Assembly (NCBI GenBank): GCA_009845905.1
Contig: VXYS01000004.1
Coordinates: forward strand, 396,548-460,547
DNA: 64,000 nucleotides
Direction: 5' to 3'
Origin: Gammaproteobacteria bacterium
GTDB taxonomy: Bacteria > Pseudomonadota > Gammaproteobacteria > Steroidobacterales > Foliamicaceae
The first letter of the stretch is position 1, and each line of letters starts with the position of its first letter. The position numbers and the translations under genes were made by a program. Positions 60,166-64,000 of this stretch are shown piece by piece. Below the pieces are notes generated by a model. That model did not search any database. It saw only the letters and a program-made list of their open reading frames with translations, and was not told where the DNA came from.

Positions 60166-61358
60166 CAGGCTTCGTTCAGATAGGGAATGTCGGTCTTCAA
60201 ACCCAGGATCTGCCTGGCGACGTTCGTCATGTTGCGGTCCCAGTTGATGCCGATCTGCTGGCACATCGCGTGGATGTCGCGGTGGTAGCGCTGCAGCGGC
60301 GCATCGGAAAGCGACTGTTGAAGGTCCGCCTGACCGGCCATTCTGTCCACGGCCCGCAAGCTCAGGCGGCAGGCAAAGGCCCGGTCGCGGACAAACGCAA
60401 CCCTGTGCTCCATCGGGACCGGCAGCATGCGCGTCGCGTAATGGGCCTGCGTTTTCAATACGTTGTCCAGAAGCTGGCCGGCCGCGCGCACCTCGGCGTC
60501 GGTCTCGCCGACGAGCATCTGGACATACGGGTCGGCGAGGTCCCTGCCGGACTCTTTCAGTCCCTCGATGAACAGGTCGAAGGCCGCCTCCGCCGCGCCG
60601 ATGATGGGACCCATCAGTGCGGAGCCCGCATAGGCCCGGAAACTGTAGCTGTAGACGGGACCCTTGCTCACTTTCGAGCCCGGCGGATGCATCGCGAACA
60701 ATTCGGGCAGCGGCAGCGTGCGATATTCGGGAACGAAGGCGTCTTCAAGGCGGACCGACTTCGAGCCGGTTGCACGCATACCGGAAACAAACCAGTCATC
60801 GACGATCGAAAACGCCTCCCGGGGGAAAAGCATGTAGTGCTGCGGGCCGTCTTCTTCGCCGACGGGCGTGCCCCTGACAAGCGCCCAGGCGGAGTGATCG
60901 ACCCCGCTGCAGAACGCCCACTGCCCGCTGACCCTGAAACCGCCGGCCGTGCGCCGGACCTCGACTCCGATGGGGACCGCGCCGGTGCAGATCAGCACGC
61001 CCTCGCCGCCGCCCCACACGTCGTCCTGAGCCGCCTCCGACATGCGCCCGACATAGCCGGCGTGCGAACCCACGACCGATACCAGCCACGCCGTGGACGC
61101 ACAGCCCCGGGCGACCGCCCTGCCCGCCGCGATTTGCGGACCCCAGTTCAGGTTGTAGCCGCCGTATCTCTCCGGAATGAAGGCGTGCAGCATGCCCGCT
61201 TCCCTGACGACATCCATCATGTCCCCGGGCAGAGTGCGCAAGCGCTCGGCTTCGTCCGCGCGCTCCCTGATTCGGGGAACGATCATCCGGGCCCGGTCGA
61301 CGAATTCTTCGCCGGTGGGGGCTTTCCTGCGCAATCGGACCGGCTTCGGCTCAGTCAT
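60165..61358 (-). CDS. Acyl-CoA-dehydrogenase-fold flavin monooxygenase-like protein 1 (HsaA-like)
   Basis: A 397-residue paralogue of the gene below. GYNLNWGPQIAAGRAVARG, CASTAWLVSVVGSHAGYV, GFRVSGQWAFCSGVDHSAWAL and IIGAAEAAFDLFIEGLKESG are shared with HsaA, the oxygenase that hydroxylates a phenolic steroid-ring intermediate, and with naphthocyclinone-type hydroxylases. The pair of unequal paralogues suggests a two-subunit enzyme or two reactions. Divergent from the Rieske oxygenase, with 147 bases between. Confidence 0.85.
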   Translation of the reverse strand: MTEPKPVRLRRKAPTGEEFVDRARMIVPRIRERADEAERLRTLPGDMMDVVREAGMLHAFIPERYGGYNLNWGPQIAAGRAVARGCASTAWLVSVVGSHAGYVGRMSEAAQDDVWGGGEGVLICTGAVPIGVEVRRTAGGFRVSGQWAFCSGVDHSAWALVRGTPVGEEDGPQHYMLFPREAFSIVDDWFVSGMRATGSKSVRLEDAFVPEYRTLPLPELFAMHPPGSKVSKGPVYSYSFRAYAGSALMGPIIGAAEAAFDLFIEGLKESGRDLADPYVQMLVGETDAEVRAAGQLLDNVLKTQAHYATRMLPVPMEHRVAFVRDRAFACRLSLRAVDRMAGQADLQQSLSDAPLQRYHRDIHAMCQQIGINWDRNMTNVARQILGLKTDIPYLNEA

Positions 61359-61505
61359 GTCCCGCCCGCAAGAGGCGTTCGCCAGGGATTATGCAAGGGT
61401 CAGACACCGTTGATATGACCGTGTTTCCGGCCGTGCCGTGTATCATAACAACGCGCCGCGAGAGCGCATTCGGAACGTCCGGTACCGCCCGCCAGGAGAA
61501 CGTGC

Positions 61506-62648
61506 ATGTTGATCAACAACTGGTACGTTGCCGCTGTCGAGGACGATGTCAAAGTCGGCAAACCCTACCGGGTGAAGATGCTCGGCCTGTGGTTCGCATT
61601 GTTCCGCAACAAGGCCAACGAAGTCGTCTGCGTCAACGACACCTGCTCCCACCGGGGCGGCTCGCTGGGCCTGGGCAAGGTCAACAACGGGCGGATCGCC
61701 TGCAGCTATCACGGCTGGGAATACAACAGTCGCGGACGTTGCACACGGATTCCGGCGCTGGGCGACGAGGTGAAGATTCCCGGGCGCGCGCGGGTCGACT
61801 GCTACCCGGTGGTAGTCCGCTACGGCTGGATCTGGGTGTTTCTGGGCGACCTGCCCGAAGAGAAGCGCCCGCCCATTCCCGACAACTATCCGTACTACGA
61901 CGAAGCGATGGCGAGCCGCGAGAAGTGGGGCATCGTGCATCTGAACTACGAGGTGCAGTGCAACTGGGCGCGCAGCGAGGAAAACTCGATCGACGGAGCG
62001 CATCCTTCGTTCGTGCACAGCAGCTTCGGCAACAAGAGGGACCCGAAGCTGATGCTCGTCGAGCCGGTCGCGCACGAGTGGGGCAGCAGCACTTACCGTG
62101 AACGGCCGCCGGCGGAGTACAGGAACCTGAGCAAAATGACCCAGTCCGTGCTCGAAGAAAAGCGCGGGAACAACAAGGCCCTCACCTGGTTCAGCATCGT
62201 GGGGATTTCCCACCTGATCGACGTCGAACGCAGCAACGGGGTTCGGCACATCACCTTCGCCGCCCGCACCCCGATCGACGTCGACAATACGCGCATCTTC
62301 AGCCACCAGGTGCGCAATTTCCTGACCGGGCCCGAACACGACGAAGAGCGGCTCGAGGGGCGGAAGAAGGCCGCGGCCGAAGACACGGTCGTTTCGCAGA
62401 ACGTCAATCCGCGCTACCTGCCACGGTCGATGTCGGGCGAGTTGCTGGTCGAGTCGGACCAGAACGAGGCCCCCTTCCGCAAGCTGATCTACAGGCTGGC
62501 CGAACGGGGCTGGGAAATCGACATCGACGAGGCGGAAAGGCAGGGACGCTACAACGCGCTTGCGATCCCCTGCCCACTGCGCCGCGAAAACCCCAAGAAC
62601 TGGATCGCTAAACCCATTCCGACAACCTATCCCCGCCGCGACGACTAG
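61506..62648 (+). CDS. Rieske non-haem iron oxygenase, large subunit
   Basis: A 380-residue ring-hydroxylating oxygenase component. The Rieske 2Fe-2S site is CSH (Cys47, His49) and CSYH (Cys66, His69); the mononuclear iron site is NSIDGAHPSFVH, which keeps the N-x-x-D-x-x-H-x4-H pattern. Related to the single-component type (KshA, vanillate demethylase) rather than the alpha/beta type, since no small subunit follows. GGAG precedes the ATG. With HsaA-like proteins nearby it could act on a steroid or other terpenoid or aromatic ring. Confidence 0.93.
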   Translation: MLINNWYVAAVEDDVKVGKPYRVKMLGLWFALFRNKANEVVCVNDTCSHRGGSLGLGKVNNGRIACSYHGWEYNSRGRCTRIPALGDEVKIPGRARVDCYPVVVRYGWIWVFLGDLPEEKRPPIPDNYPYYDEAMASREKWGIVHLNYEVQCNWARSEENSIDGAHPSFVHSSFGNKRDPKLMLVEPVAHEWGSSTYRERPPAEYRNLSKMTQSVLEEKRGNNKALTWFSIVGISHLIDVERSNGVRHITFAARTPIDVDNTRIFSHQVRNFLTGPEHDEERLEGRKKAAAEDTVVSQNVNPRYLPRSMSGELLVESDQNEAPFRKLIYRLAERGWEIDIDEAERQGRYNALAIPCPLRRENPKNWIAKPIPTTYPRRDD

Positions 62649-62669
62649 AGGAATCAGCCCGCCGCCGTA

Positions 62670-62765
62670 GCCGTTCTTCGCCCCCTTCTTCCGGGAGCGT
62701 TGGAGCAGGGACAGCGAGAATCGAGCCAGGATGGCGTCTCCTGGAAGAAGGGGGCGAAGAACGGC
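62670..62765. repeat. Perfect 23-bp inverted repeat with a 50-base loop
   Basis: The arm at 62670-62692 (GCCGTTCTTCG ... TTCC) is the exact reverse complement of 62743-62765. The loop holds a second small inverted repeat, CCAGGA (62726-62731) with TCCTGG (62739-62744). It lies between the convergent Rieske and helical-protein genes, so it may end both transcripts, but there is no T-run. Confidence 0.8.
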
Positions 62766-62793
62766 GAGATCGAAGCGACGACGCTCCCTGGGG

Positions 62794-63162
62794 TCATACG
62801 GGGCGGCTGGCCAGCTTCTCCTGCAGCTTGCGGTAGTTCTCTTCGCGCTCCTCCAGCGACTCTTCCTGCAGGTCCTCCTGGAGGATGCGCAGCATGCGCC
62901 CGAGAAACGCCTGCCTCCAGGCTTCCCGCTGCGCCTCCACTTCGTCGTCGGGGACGAAGCTCTCCAGGTCCTCCAGCTTGACCATGCCCTTCTCTGCAAG
63001 GATCCGGGCCAGCGTGTCGTAGCGGTCGTACACGACGGAAACTTCGGCCGCAACCGCGACCAGCATGCTCAGCACGCGTTCCAGGTGCCGGTCGCCCAGC
63101 GCGAACGGCCGCGCGCCCTTGGGTACCCGGGGGCGCGGTTTGAAGTCGTCCTTATTCGTCAT
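62794..63162 (-). CDS. Small helical protein of unknown function
   Basis: A 122-residue acidic/basic helical protein. A basic start (KPRPRVPKGARPFALGD), a helical centre (LSMLVAVAAEVSVVYDRYDTLARIL) and a coiled-coil-like Glu/Arg-rich end (LEEREENYRKLQEKL). No signal peptide. I do not recognise the family. It follows the methyltransferase on the same strand, with about 48 bases between, so it may be its partner. Confidence 0.6.
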   Translation of the reverse strand: MTNKDDFKPRPRVPKGARPFALGDRHLERVLSMLVAVAAEVSVVYDRYDTLARILAEKGMVKLEDLESFVPDDEVEAQREAWRQAFLGRMLRILQEDLQEESLEEREENYRKLQEKLASRPV

Positions 63163-63210
63163 GGAGCGCGTTGCGGCCGCTCGGTTGCGCCGGGGTCCTG
63201 TTGTCCCGCC

Positions 63211-64000
63211 CTACTTGCGGGCGCCGAACCCCCACCAGCCGTCGCCTTTCCGGAACACGCCGCCCGGCGCCTGCGAATAGACCGGCCGGTCGAAAATGCG
63301 CTCCTCGTCGAATCCCGCCTCCATGGCCAGGGCCCTGACATCGGTCCGCGCCAGGATGCCCCAGAACGGCTCGTTGTTGTGCCAGCTGTCCCAGTTGGCC
63401 AGGAACTGCGCAAACGGCGTGTCGCGCCGCACCGGCACTTCCACGTGCAGGAACACGCCATCGGGCTTCAGGACCCGCTTCACTTCGCGCAGGATGTTGA
63501 GAATCGCCTGACGCGAGGTTTCGTGAAACAGGATGTGCGAAACGACCAGGTCGAAACTGCCGTCCTCGAACTTCATGCTCTCGGCGTTCTGCTGCGAGAA
63601 ATGAACCCGCTTGCCCATGGATTCCGCCCGGGCGTGGGCATAGCGAAGCTGCGGCGCTCCCAGATCGATGGCGTGAACGACGGCATCGGGAAAGGCGTCG
63701 ACATAGGGCACGGTGCTGTTGCCCGACATGCAGCCGAGGTCCAGTATTTTCCGCGGATCCAGGTCGGGGAAATGCTCCTTGAGGAACTTCGCGCCGCTCA
63801 GGCCCTTGTCGTCGTTGTAAAGACCGCGCAGACCGCGGCTGTACGCGTACGAGCCGATGTCGGCCCGGGCGCCGGCGTAGACATCGTCGTCTCCCAGCTC
63901 CTCGTAGTACGAAAGGGGAACGCAGTGCTGGTGGGACTCCTTCTGGTAATAGGGAATGTCCAGTTCCGGGTCCAGCTCCAGGCTACCCAGCCTGGCTTCG
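63211..64000 (-). CDS. Class I SAM-dependent methyltransferase (5' end off the window)
   Basis: The reading frame is open from 63211 to the right edge, at least 262 codons, so the N-terminus is missing. Motif I is KILDLGCMSGN (the Met here is internal, not the start), followed by AIDLG, FDLVVSHILFHE and VLKPDGVFLHVEVP. These define a UbiE/Methyltransf_11-type enzyme that binds S-adenosylmethionine. The C-terminus ends FGARK. The substrate cannot be named. It precedes the small helical gene on the strand. Confidence 0.87.
   Translation of the reverse strand, partial: EARLGSLELDPELDIPYYQKESHQHCVPLSYYEELGDDDVYAGARADIGSYAYSRGLRGLYNDDKGLSGAKFLKEHFPDLDPRKILDLGCMSGNSTVPYVDAFPDAVVHAIDLGAPQLRYAHARAESMGKRVHFSQQNAESMKFEDGSFDLVVSHILFHETSRQAILNILREVKRVLKPDGVFLHVEVPVRRDTPFAQFLANWDSWHNNEPFWGILARTDVRALAMEAGFDEERIFDRPVYSQAPGGVFRKGDGWWGFGARK

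Overview
The window is dense, GC-rich bacterial DNA with about 58 protein genes and no gene-free stretch above about 300 bases (the longest, 11717-11988, holds a promoter/operator and a possible structured RNA). TonB-dependent receptors, lipoproteins, Tat-exported flavoenzymes and orphan MFS exporters point to a Gram-negative, aerobic heterotrophic proteobacterium, probably gammaproteobacterial; taxonomy cannot be proven from the sequence alone. No rRNA, tRNA, CRISPR array, transposase or prophage gene was seen.

Left edge (1-5.9 kb): a visibly AT-richer anti-phage island on the minus strand. It holds a ZorA/ZorB-like motor pair, a coupled third gene in the zorC position that runs off the window, and a large DUF262 / HNH / Schlafen-AlbA_2 fusion. 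From 6 to 12 kb there are toxin-antitoxin loci (a Panacea-type pair, an antitoxin with a DUF3368 PIN toxin, an orphan HTH antitoxin with its operator), a secreted protein made of seven 22-residue repeats, a small MORN protein, a DUF2235 hydrolase and the first of three exported SUMF1-fold proteins.

12-24 kb: a receptor-hydrolase-dehydrogenase operon (TonB receptor, HSL-type esterase, Fe-alcohol dehydrogenase) sits divergent from an AraC-type regulator, which is followed by an alpha/beta hydrolase and SUMF1 protein 2. A VOC lipoprotein, a fatty acid desaturase and SUMF1 protein 3 come next. 23.5-25.5 kb carries VapBC and Phd/PIN loci. An alanine-rich 18-residue-repeat lipoprotein follows.

26-49 kb is a catabolic region built from repeated parts: three Tat-exported FAD amine oxidases, two Tat-exported M24 (Xaa-Pro peptidase-like) proteins, two tandem DUF1838-like proteins, two near-identical Bcr/CflA-type exporters and a TonB receptor. 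There is also a fused nitrilase with an apparently dead N-terminal half and a small cytochrome c. They form a six-gene operon (30539-38007) and a five-gene, mostly stop/start-overlapping operon (39330-45297). An AbrB/Doc locus and an AlkA-like glycosylase lie near 47 kb. Short double-hairpin repeats (near 30.65, 36.04 and 48.1 kb) are scattered here, one of them inside a coding sequence.

49.5-64 kb: a type B carboxylesterase with an HTH regulator, an FG-GAP lipoprotein, an orphan peptide-type binding protein with a beta-propeller, and an oxidative cluster. That cluster has an FAD flavoprotein, an aldehyde dehydrogenase, two acyl-CoA-dehydrogenase-fold hydroxylase-like proteins and a Rieske oxygenase, and suggests breakdown of an aromatic or terpenoid/steroid-like compound. 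A perfect 23-bp inverted repeat follows the Rieske gene, and a methyltransferase runs off the right edge.
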